Positions 1 through 11,452 of a stretch of DNA of 64,000 nucleotides are shown piece after piece. Under the pieces are notes generated by a model. It worked only from the letters and a program-made list of their open reading frames with translations, did not search any database and was not told the origin of the DNA. Position numbers and translations under genes: made by a program. The stretch is taken from positions 21,774,184 through 21,838,183 of the forward strand of contig CAIIXF020000012.1 of assembly GCA_903813345.2 (NCBI GenBank), written 5' to 3'. This stretch comes from Owenia fusiformis (Eukaryota; Annelida; Polychaeta; Sabellida; Oweniidae). Within the stretch, counting starts at the first letter, position 1, and each line of letters begins with the position of its first letter.

Positions 1-1694
1 TGAGTTTTTGAAAAGACCCAATTTGAAGCCAGTCATCTACCTTGATAGCGCGCCTGCCCGCAGGTCACCATAAAGACCATGCAGCTATAGAGCTAGGTAT
101 TGAGGTTTAAAACCATGCACCATACTCCTCTGATCATGCAATATTTAATTTTTACTTATATTGAGAACGGAATGCTAAACAGTGCTGTAAGACCTTTAAA
201 GATAAGAATGACCTTCTCCAAATTGTCCAATCGACCCTGCGTAGCATGTCCTCAAATGGGTTCACTCATGTGTTTGGGAAATGGGTACATAGTACTACTC
301 TTGTACTGACCAAAGAGGAGCCTATTTTCACAGTAGAGGATACATAGGAATATCAAATGATGTAAAACAAATGTAATTCCCACCAGTTGTTGCATTTCAA
401 CTTTGAGATGGCATTTACAAAATGATATGGCATGTACAAAATGCTTAATGTCTCTGTAACTTTTTGCGTGGAATGTTGCCCCGGGTATTATGATGTCATG
501 TTACTATAGCAACCATAACTCTACCCAAATCTCATATATTTTGTCGAAACTTTGCAGTCTTAGTAACGTCACATGAAAGTACATTATGTAAAATTTTGAA
601 GATGATTGGTGCATATTTAAAAAATGCCAGCACCAGTCCTGTTACTTTTGGAACACCCTGTATATATGTAAAAATATCAAAATTGTCCGAAGCAGGCGTA
701 ACGTGCAGTAGACTGATTCAATAAAAGACAAGTCTCCGTTTGGAGAACGAAGTTCATCAGTCTACTCCGCAACAAAAACCAACTATTTCATAGTGTTTCT
801 ACATATACCCTCTACAATGGGTTATGTTACATTTTTTCAGTAACAGGGGCTTTCACTTAGAAAATGAGCAATTTAGCAAGATGCATTGACTTAACATGGA
901 GATTGACTTAACACGGGGATATCATCATTTTCTTAAGTCAACATAGATAATTATTTGGCTAACATTTTTTGTCACCCTGTACCTTCTATACATGTCACAT
1001 TATCTTTTCCAAGCATTAAACAGTGTTTTACTACTTGAAATGTGCAGATTTTTACAATTGCAGGCGTTTGCATCCTATTGGAACAACCTTTTTGACATTT
1101 TCAGAATTCTATATTCTCTTGTTAATCAAAAGTACTTAATTGTTTATCAAAATCAATTGATATTATATTTGAAATGTAGTTATGTGGTTAAACGTTTAAA
1201 GCAAGGCACCTGACGCGAACGAGCATCACACCCTAGAAAATTTTCAAAATGGCCACCAGAAAACAAGATGGCCACCCATAAGTTAATCATCTCTAGAACT
1301 TGATATTTCGAGAAAATTCAATGAGCGGTTCTCCTGAAATGGCGATGACAAGATTTATGGAAAACAAGTTTGAAGAGAAACGGTGCAGTATGAGACTCGT
1401 AATCCTTAATTCTCAAACATCTGGTAGGTCAAACATTCAAATTAAGGGTCGAAGTTTGAGCCGTGTGATTATGACAATATTTTGAACACGGCACTTTAAA
1501 TTGGTTTTAATTATTCCTTTTCCAAGAGTGCGTATAATTGTATAGTTCCTAAGCTTTTAATTTTGACCCTAGCATCTACTTGGCTAATTATCTCCATATA
1601 TTGACCTCACAAAATAGTGTATTTATTAATCTGTGTGCAAGTCATATTGCATCGTGCGTCTTTTGTCACTTCATAAATCAATATAAAAACTTAC
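1..1694. other. Non-coding stretch at left edge, probably intron or 3' flank of the TSP1 gene
   Basis: I see no exon with a TSP1 pattern and no convincing coding region here on either strand; the open frames are short and without family resemblance. The TSP1 exon that follows (1695-1877) has a good splice donor at its left end, so this stretch is most simply the beginning of a further intron, with more exons beyond the window. It contains one copy of a dispersed repeat at about 668-772. Confidence 0.5.
668..772 (+). repeat. Dispersed repeat, copy 1 of a family also at 4566-4675
   Basis: About 105 bp containing tgattcaataaaa followed by aagttcatcagt is repeated with roughly 85% identity by eye at 4566-4675, with a partial copy at 4737-4800. 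No coding potential. Family unknown; probably a short non-autonomous element. Confidence 0.6.
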
Positions 1695-1877
1695 CTTGAC
1701 ACATTTGTGTGTTACAAATAGTGGAATGGGTTTCAATTGAACTCCCTTGGCACATATGCTCGCCTCCTTTTGAAATGGAAGCGTACGTCCGATTGCGCGT
1801 TTTCACCACAAAGCCAGAACCGCATGTTTTACTACATGCTCCATGTGACCACAGGCTCCATTCGGCCCACGAACAAT
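1695..1877 (-). CDS. TSP1 domain exon 13 of the secreted TSP1 gene
   Basis: 61 codons, phase 1 at both ends: acceptor ...aaag then AT TGT, donor CAA G|gtaagt. The translation begins (D)CSWAEWSLWSHGACSKTCGSG, the classic TSP1 WxxW ladder and CSxTCGxG strand, and ends CNTQMCQ with the last two conserved cysteines. All six TSP1 cysteines are present. The donor implies at least one more exon to the left of the window. Confidence 0.85.
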
Positions 1878-2416
1878 CTTTAACAATCAGTTGTACAGGA
1901 CGTCAATGGTTATAAAGGTAAGAAAACACATGTCATTAAAGAAAATGTTGAGTGGCATGGTACCAAGAAAATAGTCTTCCTTTATGTAGGTTCTTTACTC
2001 GAGGACTACCGTTCCGTAGAAAACCCTACTTTCGAGGCCCAAATTTGCTCATGATGACACAATTTATATTTTATATAGGCCTATAGGGTCAGTAGGGAAT
2101 GCACGGTTAAGGAAACCAAAAAAAACTAAAAAACTACGAATGTAGGAAGCAATGAACAGTGTCGAAATATACAAATGTATACAAAATATACACACTAGGG
2201 ACATTATTACGAGAATATATCCATAAATGCATAGATGCTCTAAATTGTCCTTCTTTATTCCCTAATATATTAACCTCTGTACTGATATGTACTATCTATT
2301 GTTTAATTTATAATAGGCTAAATCATGATAATTTATTACATAATAAATAATTGGTTGCGCTGGTTACACGGACAATAGAGTATAACTTATGAACTTCTAT
2401 TAACTATTTAAGTTCA

Positions 2417-3157
2417 GGTCCTATCAATACATTTTGTTTAGTGCATAGCAATGTGAGCTCTAAAGGAAGCCATTGTTTAATGTCATTTAATACGGCACTT
2501 ACAATAGTACATTCATACAGAAGATGGCAAATCGTTTCAGGATTTGCTTTACAAAAAGTGCAAATGTTTGACTCTACGAGTCCACACATTTTTAGGTATG
2601 TATTAGTTGCTAAAAATCTGTGAAGGACTTTATAAGTGAAGGATGATAACTTAGGTTCATAGTTACTCAGTTTGTTAAGTTTATTTATCTTCTTCCAATC
2701 ATTTTGATTGAGTGACAAATTCAGATCTTTATTCCATCCTTCTATATATTTTGAATTCTTTTCTAAATTCTGAACAAATTCCCAGTATATTATTTTACTA
2801 ATCTTTGACTGAGTAAGGAACTTTTGTACGTGTGCTTTATTTCTTTCATAATCAGTGGTATTCTGATTATTCTCCATGACGTCTCTTTAGCCAAGATTTT
2901 GGAATAGTGTTTTTTAGACTCAAATAGTCTAAAAAATTAATATTACTGTGGAATTTGTCATTGAATTCTAAAAGCGTTAGAAGTCTTTTTGAATTATGAA
3001 ATACCTCCTGTAGTACAATTACTTCATTGTTAACCTTTGTATTTTGCAGTATATATTGAACATTTTGATTTTTGGTATGTTTCCCCCATGTATTACACAT
3101 AGCTTGTTCAGCTCTCAGTTTAGTATTATGTTCAGCTTCTTTTTCATGAGAAGACAA
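2417..3157 (-). pseudogene. LINE ORF2 C-terminal fragment (inverted segment, one frameshift)
   Basis: Two overlapping minus-strand frames (3157-2867 and 2877-2404) together read as the region after the reverse-transcriptase core of a non-LTR element. The zinc-knuckle segment CTFCKANPETICHLLYEC has the C-x2-C...H-x4-C spacing usual for the end of LINE ORF2. A frameshift near 2870 breaks the frame, and the final codons run into the target-site duplication, so this is a dead fragment. It lacks the polymerase YxDD region and any endonuclease. Confidence 0.75.
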
Positions 3158-3333
3158 TCATCTTAAATAATATGCTATGTATTTTTAAAAGGTATGTTTA
3201 TTTGTGCAAATATTCTATGCTAAAACCAACACTTAAAGGTTTTATAAGTAATGTGAAGGAATATTTTATTATGGACAAACGGGTTGGCAGAGGCGATAAG
3301 TGGAAAATCATGGAAACAAAATTAAACAAATGA
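3158..3333 (+). pseudogene. Last ~58 codons of LINE ORF2 (non-inverted segment)
   Basis: The plus-strand frame reads into KRYVYLCKYS, then FISNVKEYFIMDKRVGRGDKW, and a stop at 3331-3333. The basic, aromatic segment before the stop resembles the extreme C-terminus of L1-like ORF2 proteins. It is followed by about 180 bp of 3' UTR, AATAAA and poly(A). It continues the protein that is encoded on the opposite strand just to the left. Confidence 0.6.
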
Positions 3334-3508
3334 AACTGATGATTTTTTCCTTTAAATAAATAAAAAAAATGCCAATGGTATAACGTCTCTTAAGACGAAA
3401 TATTTAACCACTGTACTGTATTGTAAAATTGATAAATGTAGGATTACATGTAACTGTACTGTAATTGTTTTTTGCAATTGCTTTAACATGCTTATTCTTT
3501 GAAATAAA

Positions 3509-3550
<42 letters not shown>

Positions 3551-3836
3551 ATTTAAGTTCAACTAATGGTCCTACTTCTGCTAACGATCAGTCACAACAA
3601 CCTTTGTACAATGACTGTTAGTGACTGATGCTACTGATCAATCATCTGTGGGAATGAAAATGGTCAGAATCCATCCAAACGAAATTCGTATAGTAAAATT
3701 CAAATGAGTCTAAAATTACCCAGTAGTATTGAACACTCTTATCAAGCACATATCCCATGCATACAGACTATATATACCTAAAAACATTTTGGATTACCAA
3801 AAAGGTATGGTTGTTGTTTTTGATCTTTGAACTTAC

Positions 3837-4160
3837 AATGGTGTTGCAGCAAGCAACACTGTTGAATCTTCTCCTGAGCTGAATCACCGATGCATGTGTT
3901 TGGTTGTGTGTCATGATCTCCATAAGTCCTCTTGCTACGCTCAACACCCACACCTGCCGCATCTCGCACGATATCACCTTTCGCTTCTCGCCTTTTCCTG
4001 TATTGACAGGGAGAACACACTCTTGCTCGATTACAAGCCTGTAAACCAGTAATCGCGCATGGCCCATCGATTACACCTCCGATTGAACCCGTGTCTATAT
4101 TTGTATACCCTTTACATGGGCTAAAGCTCCAATCTGTCCACTCGCCCCAGATTCTACAAT
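3837..4160 (-). CDS. Divergent, enlarged TSP1-like exon 12
   Basis: 108 codons with a phase-1 acceptor (tttcag|AT TGT) and phase-1 donor (CAT T|gtaagt). It opens CRIWGEWTDWSFSPC, keeping the tryptophan ladder, but the CSxTCGxG strand is replaced by CKGYTN and the middle holds extra cysteines (CNRARVCSPC) and a basic stretch. It ends NTCIGDSAQEKIQQCC, similar to the ends of the other TSP1 exons. It is nearly twice the length of its neighbours (60-64 codons). Both splice sites are strong, so it is probably functional but structurally altered. Confidence 0.8.
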
Positions 4161-4319
4161 CTGAAATAAATCAAACAAACAAAACGTAACAAACAAATAA
4201 GCAGTTAAAAAATAAACAATAACAAAACCAACAAACAAATTGATAGAAGAACATTAGCAATATCTCTTACTACAACCATATGCGCTCTGCTATACAGGTA
4301 AGATGATTAGATATGTGGT

Positions 4320-4932
4320 CACATAGAGCGCACCCCCCCCCCCCATTACCGATAAAAAATAAAACCATAAGACAGAAAGGAGCTTTAAAATGCTTTTTTA
4401 TTTGAAGCTTCTGGCTCATTTTGAAGGAAGTTGTATATATTTTTTGTAAAGGACGATTCTCGGTTTGGAGAACGGTCTCCTGGGCTAATAATTTTTTTCA
4501 TGAAAAATACAGAAATATTACCCAAATTAAACTATGAATATTCAAAAGAGGACATTTAAATCTACAAGATGTAAAAATAACAAATTGGTCTGAAGCAGGG
4601 ATAACGCTCAATTAGACCGATTCAATAAAATACAAGTCCCGATTTGGGGAAAGAAGTTCATCAGTGTACTGCGCTCTAGAAATATTACCCAAATTAAATT
4701 ATGACTATTCAAAAGAAGACATTCAAATATATATTATGTAAAAATATCAAATTTGTCCGAAGCAGGGATAATGCTCATTTAGATTGATGAACTTCATTCT
4801 CCAAACCGAGAATAGTCCTTTCAAAACAAAACTTTTTTTTTTGCCTCGCTTTAGTCACGGCCGCTCCCCAACCCTGATCCAATTGTTTTGTCAATTGCAT
4901 CCCCCTGGCTGGAAGCCCGCTACGCCCCTGGG
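4320..4932. mobile_element. hAT-like MITE remnant with a nested dispersed repeat
   Basis: The segment holding gctttaaaatgcttttttat (near 4384) and the right end ...gctacgcccctgg match the element at 48204-48550, whose ends read cataggcgtagccag and ctggctacgcccctg. This terminal motif is common in hAT-type non-autonomous elements. The middle (about 4440-4800) is occupied by copies of the dispersed repeat seen at 668-772, partly inverted. The left boundary is unclear. It lies next to TSP1 exon 11, whose donor is 30 bp to its right. Confidence 0.5.
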
Positions 4933-4961
4933 TCGTATTATGAAAGGACAAACATTAGTAC

Positions 4962-5144
4962 CTGGGCAAATTCGTACATTACAACCACTTCTGACAGTTT
5001 CAAAAGAATTCCCTTCACACATGTACGCAGCTGCTATTGAGGAATATGAGTGCGTTCGTGTACGGGTTTTGGACATGTTGCCAGGACCACACGTAGTACT
5101 GCAGCCTCCAGCGGACCAAGCACCCCAGTTATTCCATGAACAAT
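4962..5144 (-). CDS. TSP1 domain exon 11
   Basis: 61 codons, phase 1 to 1: acceptor aatgtag|AT TGT, donor CCA G|gtacta. It reads CSWNNWGAWSAGGCSTTCGPG, then a basic strand (KTRTRTH), CEGNSFETVRSGC and CNVRICP. All conserved TSP1 landmarks are present. Long open frames seen on the plus strand here are antisense shadows. Confidence 0.85.
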
Positions 5145-6660
5145 CTACATTTACAAGTAAATAGCCTAATGAATTAGGAAAAGAAGTGGGTTCGAGCTAA
5201 TCATGCAGTATCACGGTGTTATAGCATGACAGATACGCCACCTCTGAAAACGAGGTTAGTCGTATACGATCACTGATTTATCCAATAAAATGGCCACGAT
5301 GAAACAGAAAGCTAAGGTAGGTGCATTATGTTCTACTACTGCGTATCAATAAAAGCATGGAAGATTTATGTAAGCGTCGCATTCGGTGATGCATTCAGTA
5401 ATGTTTATTTTGAACGTAGTCTTTGCAAATCGACGCCCATGGATAACATGAAATAAGCGAAAAACTGTCGAGTTTGAAATTCAAAACTTCATAAAATTTA
5501 GTAATTTGTTTCTTTTCTTCGTTAGGACATGCTCTACATTGCGCAACAACCTTGGTGTATATAAATGTAACCTACATACGATCATACAAAGCCAATTAAG
5601 CATTGTAAACCACTTAATATGTTCTACTCAAGCCATAATAATGTATTTTGAATTTGCGGATACGCCAAAAAATGATAGACAGTTACGCGAACCTCGTTCA
5701 TATATGTAAAACCGAATCATTTCATATCGCTTGTGATCCAAAATTGAAATGTTTTTCAACTGGATTTGAGTTTTGTAAGCTATAATAGATGAAATCGTAT
5801 TATTACCACCTTGCAGGGCCTGTTATAGGGGTTTTAGTACTAGTTGAGAAGGCATTTAAATTGCTATATTGACGTGAGCAATATTGTGTCGGGCGTTAAT
5901 GACTTTAGTCGGGCAATAATGATATTATTCGCCCGGCTATGTTTCCCGGGAAAAGTGATATCGTTCAGTGCGTAAGATTTTCTATTTCAAATTTGCTATT
6001 TCAGCCCTGGGCATTAACGGTGGTCCAATATTTCATATTGCCCGCAGAAATGACGTTATTGTACTATTATGAAGATGGTGACATAAACAGCTGAATATGA
6101 TTTGTAATAATGGTAATATATGTCTAATGTCACTTATGACATCATCAATTAATTTGGAGTTGTTTTCTTCCGTCGCCCGTTCGTTGTTACTAATTTCTTC
6201 CTTTGCCTCTTCATTACAATCATTTTCACTTTCATTGGCTTTCGCTATTTTTTCCTTGCCCTATAGAGGCTCAAGCAAGAGCGTCTCTTGCGAGTCCTGA
6301 AAACAAATATAGGCAGTTCACACATAGAGAGCTATCCATCTAGGGACCTTGACTTGACAGGAACTTGCATGTAACCGTCCGCTAACATCTAATGTAAAAC
6401 TAATACAATGCGTTGCTGTCCATAAAAAAGCATGCAATACATACGTATCTGTCTAACGACCTTGCGATTGAAACCTTATTATCTATAATATTTACCACAT
6501 TTCTGTTCTGCATATGTCATTTTATGGCTTGTTTATGCACAGTTTACGTACAGTTAGTATTTTGAGTGGCTCTGAGACACATATACTGAGAAAACACGAA
6601 AAAGGACTAAAAATTATGAACTTCGAAATCTCAGCTGGGTAGGTTTACAGCTTATATTCT
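5145..6660. other. Intron sequence between TSP1 exons 10 and 11, left part
   Basis: No exon recognised. Around 5876-6080 there is a repeat with gggcaataatg motifs, a short hairpin around cccggctatgtttcccggg, and the words gcagaaatgacgttatt and gtgcgtaagattttct. Related sequence (partly inverted) flanks the 4.9-kb insertion at 50160-50246 and 55141-55275, so this is a further copy of that hairpin repeat family. Confidence 0.45.
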
Positions 6661-6663
6661 GCT

Positions 6664-9480
6664 TCTTGTAGACCATTGCCTTATGTTGATTTTATATACT
6701 CACAGGGGCAGTCAAGCACATTATAAGACATCCGTGCCATTGCCTTAAGTTGATTTTATATACTCACAGGGACAGTCACGCACGTTACAAGATATGCGTG
6801 CCACTGCCTTATGTTGATTTTATATACTCACAGGGACAGTCACGCACGTTACAAGATATGCATGCCACTGCCTTATGTTGATTTTATATACTCACAGGGA
6901 CAGTCACGCACGTTACAAGATATGCGTGCCACTGCCTTATGTTGGTTTTATATACTCACAGGGACAGTCACGCACGTTACAAGACATGCGTGCCATTGCC
7001 TTATGTTGATTTATATACTCACAGGGACAGTCACGCACGTTACAAGACATGCGTGCCATTGCCTCATGTTGATTTTATATACTCACAGGGACAGTCACGC
7101 ACGTTGCGAGACATGTGTGCCATTGCCTTAAGTTGATTTTAAACACTCACAGGGACAGTCATGCACGTTACAAGACATGCATGCCATTGCTAAATGTTGA
7201 TTTTATATACTCACAGGGACAGTCAGGCACGTTACAAGACATGCGTGCCATTGCCTTATGTTGATTTTATATACTCTCAGGGACAGTCACGCACGTTACA
7301 AGATATGCGTACCATTGCCTTATGTTGATTTTGTATACTCACAGGGACAGTCACACACGGTACAAGACATGCGTGCCATTGCCTATTTGATTTTATATAC
7401 TCACAGGGACAGTTACGCACGTTATAAGACATGCGTACCATTGGCTTATGTTGATTTTGTATACTCACAGGGACAGTCACGCACGTTATAAGACATGCGT
7501 GCCATTACCTTATGTTGATTTATATACTCTCAGGGACAGTCACGCACGTTACAAGACATGCGTGCCATTGCCTTATGTTGATTTTATATACTCACAGGGA
7601 CAGCCACGCACGTTACAAGACATGCGTGCCATTGCCTTATGTTGATTTATATACTCACAGGGACAGTCACGCACGTTACAAGACATGCGTGCCATTGCCT
7701 TATGTTGATTTTATATACTCACGGGGACAGTCACGCACGTTCCAAGACATGCGTGCCATTGCCGTATGTTGATTTTATATACTCACAGGGACAGTCGTGC
7801 ACGTTACAAGACATGCGTGCCATTGCCTTATGTTGATTTATATACTCACAGGGACAGTCACGCACGTTACAAGACATGCGTGCCATTGCCTTAAGTTAAT
7901 TTTAAACACTCACAGGGACAGTCACGCACGTTACAAGACATGCGTGCCATTGCTAAATGTTGATTTTATATACTCACAGGGACAGTCAGGCATGTTACAA
8001 GATATGCGTGCCATTGCCTTATGTTGATTTTATATACTCACAGGGACAGTCACGTACGTTACAAGACATGCGTGCCATTGCCTTAAGTTGATTTTAAACA
8101 CTCACAGGGACAGTCACCCACGTTACAAGACATGCGTGCCATTGCTAAATGTTGTTTTTATAAACTCTCAGGGACAGTCACGCACGTTACAAGACATGCG
8201 CGCCATTGGCATGTGTTGGTTTAATATACTCACGGGGACAGTCAGGCATGTTACAAGATATGCGTGCCATTGCCTTATGTTGATTTTATATACTCACAGG
8301 GACAGTCACGTACGTTACAAGACATGCGTGCCATTGCCTTAAGTTGATTTTAAACACTCACAGGGACAGTCACCCACGTTACAAGACATGCGTGCCATTG
8401 CTAAATGTTGTTTTTATAAACTCTCAGGGACAGTCACGCACGTTACAAGACATGCGCGCCATTGGCATGTGTTGGTTTAATATACTCACGGGGACCGTGA
8501 CGTACGTTACAAGACATGCGTATCATTGCCTTATGTTGATTTTATACACGCACAGGGACAGTCACCCACGTTAAAGACATGCGTGCCATTGCCTTATGTT
8601 GATTTTATATACTCACAGGGGCAGTCAAGCACGATACAAGACATGCGCGCCATTGGTATATGTTGGTTTAATATACTCACAGGGACAGTGACGTACATTA
8701 CAAGACATGCGTATCATTGCCTTATGTTGATTTTATATACTCACAGGGACAGTCACGCACGTTATAAGACATGCGTGCCATTGCCTTATGTTGATTTTAT
8801 ATACTCACAGGGGCAGTCAAGCACATTATAAGACATGCGTGCCATTGCCTTAAGTTGATTTTATATACCCACATGGACAGTCACGCACGTTACAGGACAT
8901 GCGTGCCATTACCTTATGTTGATTTTATATACTCACAGGGACAGTCACACACGGTACAAGACATGCGTGCCATTGCCTATTTGATTTTATATACTCACAG
9001 GGACAGTCACGCACGTTATAAGACATGCGTACCATTGCCTTATGTTGATTTTGTATACTCACAGGGACAGTCACTCACGTTACAAGACATGCGTGCCATT
9101 GCCTTATGTTGATTTTATATACTCACAGGGACAGTCACGCACGTTATAAGACATGCGTGCCATTGCCTTATGTTGATTTTATATACTCACAGGGGCAGTC
9201 AAGCACGTTATAAGACATGCGTGCCATTGCCTTATGTTAATTTTGTATACTCACTGGGACAGTCACTCACGTTACAAGACATGCGTGCCATTGCCTTATG
9301 TTGATTTTATGTACTCTCAGGGACGGTCGTGCACGTTACATGCGTGCCATTGTACTCTCGGGGACAGTCGTGCACGTTACAAGACATGCGTGCCATTGCC
9401 TTATGTTGAATTTATGTACTCTCAGGGACAGTCAGGCACGTTACAACACATGCATGCCATTGGTATATGTTGATTTTATA
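6664..9480 (-). repeat. Minisatellite of ~44 x 64 bp derived from a TSP1 exon end plus its splice donor
   Basis: A 64-bp unit is repeated about 44 times. On the minus strand each unit reads TGTAACGTGCGTGACTGT then CCCTGTGAGTATATAAAATC. The adjoining real exon (9488-9667) ends TGTAACGTACGTGAATGT CCCT|gtgagtatataaaatc, so every unit contains the last TSP1 codons (CNVRDCP) and the splice donor. About 7 units have the donor mutated (gtgagt to gagagt); the rest keep it. Higher-order structure exists: the four-unit block starting near 8022 recurs 256 bp later at 8278. The array fills the intron immediately downstream of exon 10. Confidence 0.9.
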
Positions 9481-9487
9481 TACTCAC

Positions 9488-9667
9488 AGGGACATTCACG
9501 TACGTTACAAGAAAGTGAACTCGTTTCAATGGAATTGCCTGAGCACAGGTGCTCACCACCAGGGGAAGATGTTTGAGGTCGTCTTCGAGATTTAATCAAA
9601 AAACCAGGTCCACAAGTTTTATCGCATTTGCTGTACACCCATTGACTCCACATACCCCAAGTACAAT
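9488..9667 (-). CDS. TSP1 domain exon 10
   Basis: 60 codons, phase 1 to 1: acceptor ctttcag|AT TGT, donor CCC T|gtgagtat. It reads CTWGMWSQWVYSKCDKTCGPG, RRRPQTSS, CSGNSIETSSLSC and CNVRECP, a complete six-cysteine TSP1 domain. Its 3' end is the source of the adjoining 64-bp minisatellite, so this donor must be chosen over dozens of downstream copies. Confidence 0.85.
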
Positions 9668-9835
9668 CTGAAAGATTTGATGCTTGTATTATACTCTCCC
9701 AGTTCACTTTAAAATTATTATATTTTTCTACTCGTTATATCACTCGTCATATTTTCGTACTTTCTTCCAGTAACATTATTTGAAGTATATATATTACGTG
9801 GCACATGTTTATCTAACTTAAAAGAAATAGAGAAA

Positions 9836-11446
9836 AATGAAATTGGGAAGCTAGTTCAAAATCTCTTTAACAAGAACAATATGCAAAGGGGAAGTTAGTT
9901 CAGGATCTCTTTAATGACAAAAATAAACAATGGGGGAGTGAGTTCTGCATTTCTTTAATGACAACAATATCCGATGGGGAGGTTAGTTTAGCATCTCTTT
10001 AATGACAAAATATGCAATGGGAAAGCTAGTTCTGCGTCTCCTCAATAAAACCATACAATGGGAAAGTTTGTTCAGCATCTCTTTATAACAATCTGCAAGG
10101 AGGAAGCTAGTTCAGCATCTTTTTAATACCAATCTGCAATGGGGAAGTTAGTTCATGTGCAAAGGGGTAGTTTGTTGAGCATCTTTTTAATAACAATCTG
10201 CAATGGGGAAGTTAGTTCAGTATCTTTCCAATAAGAACCATGTGCAAAGGAGAAGTTAGTTCAGCATCTCTTTAATAAGAATCATATGCGAAGAGGAAGT
10301 TAGTTCAGCATCTATTTGATATCAATTTGCAATGGGGAAGCGTGTTCAGTATCTTTTCAATAAGGACCATGCGTAAATGAGAAGTTAGTTCAGCATCTCT
10401 TTAATAAGAATCATATGCAAAGGGGGAGTTAATTCAGCATCTCTTTAATAACAGTTTGCAATTGGGAAGTTAGTTGAGCATCTTTTGAATAAGATATGTA
10501 TGCAATGGGGAAGTTAGTTCAACATCTCTTTAATAGGAAGCATATGCAAAGGGGAAACTGGTTCAGCATATTTTTCATAAGAACAATGTGCAAAGGGGAA
10601 GTTAGTTCAGCCTCCTTTAATAATAACCATTTGCAATGGAGGAGTTAGTTCAGCATCTTTTGAATAAGATCTATATGCAATGGGGAAGTTAGTGCAGCAT
10701 CTCTTTAGTAAAAACCACATGCAAAGGGAAAGCATCTATTTGAAAACAATTTTCAATTGGGAAGTTGCATGTAGTTAAGCATCTCTTTATTAACAATCTG
10801 CAATGAAGAAGATGCTCAGGCATCTATTTAATAACAATTTGCAATGGGGAAGTTAGTTCAGCATCTTTTAAATAAGAGACCAAATGCAAGGGAAAGTTAG
10901 TTCGGCATTTTCTAAATAAGAACCATGTGCAAAGGGGAAGTTAGTTCAGCCTCTCTTTAATAACAATTTGCAATGGGGAAATTAGTTGAGCATCTCTTTA
11001 ATAACAATTTGCAGTCGGGAAGTTAGTTAAGCCTCTATTTAATAACACTTTGCAATGGGGAAGTTAGTTCAGCATCTTTTAAATAAGATCTATATGCAAA
11101 GGGGAAGTTAGTTCAGCATTTTTAAATAAAAACCATATGCAAAGGGGAGGTTGTTCAGCATCTCTTAAATAAGAACAATATGCAAAGGGGAAGTTAGTTC
11201 AGCATCTTTTAAATAAGATTTAAATGCAAAGGGGAAGTTAGTTCAGCATCTTTTAAATAAGATCTCTATGCAAAGGGGAAGTTAGTTCAGCATCTTTTAA
11301 ATAAGAACCATATGCAAAGGGGAAGTTAGTTCAGCATCTTTTAAATAAGAACCATATGCAAAGGGGAAGTTAGTTCAGCATCTTTTAAATAAGAACCATA
11401 TGCAATGGAGATGTTAGTTCAGCATCTGTTTAATAAGAACAATATG
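9836..11446. repeat. Minisatellite of ~36 x 43-46 bp filling the intron between TSP1 exons 9 and 10
   Basis: Units such as aggggaagttagttcagcat followed by cttttaaataagaaccatatgc repeat from about 9836 to 11446, with the most uniform copies at the right end. On the minus strand, units carrying tttaat present ATTAAA, a common variant polyadenylation hexamer. The array stops about 7 bp from the stop codon of exon 9, and its first ATTAAA (11429-11434) lies about 20 nt after that stop. Confidence 0.9.
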
Positions 11447-11452
11447 TAATCA

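Larger units (their letters stand above)
2402..3561 (+). mobile_element. LINE (non-LTR) insertion with 15-bp target duplication, poly(A) tail and inverted 5' part
   Basis: The 15-bp word aactatttaagttca occurs at 2402-2416 and again at 3547-3561, directly after a run of about 32 A (3517-3548) preceded by an AATAAA signal (3503-3508). These are the marks of target-primed retrotransposition. The body between them is split. 2417 to about 3157 codes for the reverse-transcriptase C-terminal region on the minus strand. About 3158-3333 codes on the plus strand for the end of the same kind of protein, followed by a 3' UTR and the tail. This is the structure produced by twin priming. The element lies in the intron between TSP1 exons 12 and 13. 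The intact duplication and long tail suggest a fairly young insertion. Confidence 0.85.

Noticed and set aside
4784-5164. 126-codon plus-strand frame
   Set aside because: It is antisense to TSP1 exon 11, which has six conserved cysteines and both splice sites on the minus strand.
6664-9480. CRISPR-like array of regular repeats
   Set aside because: Units are contiguous with no unique spacers, in an animal intron, and derive from a TSP1 exon end.
6811-9576. Many overlapping open frames reading YSQGQSRTLQDMRAI-type repeats on the plus strand
   Set aside because: They are antisense translations of the 64-bp minisatellite; 64 is not a multiple of 3, so frames switch every unit, and there is no start context or splice structure.
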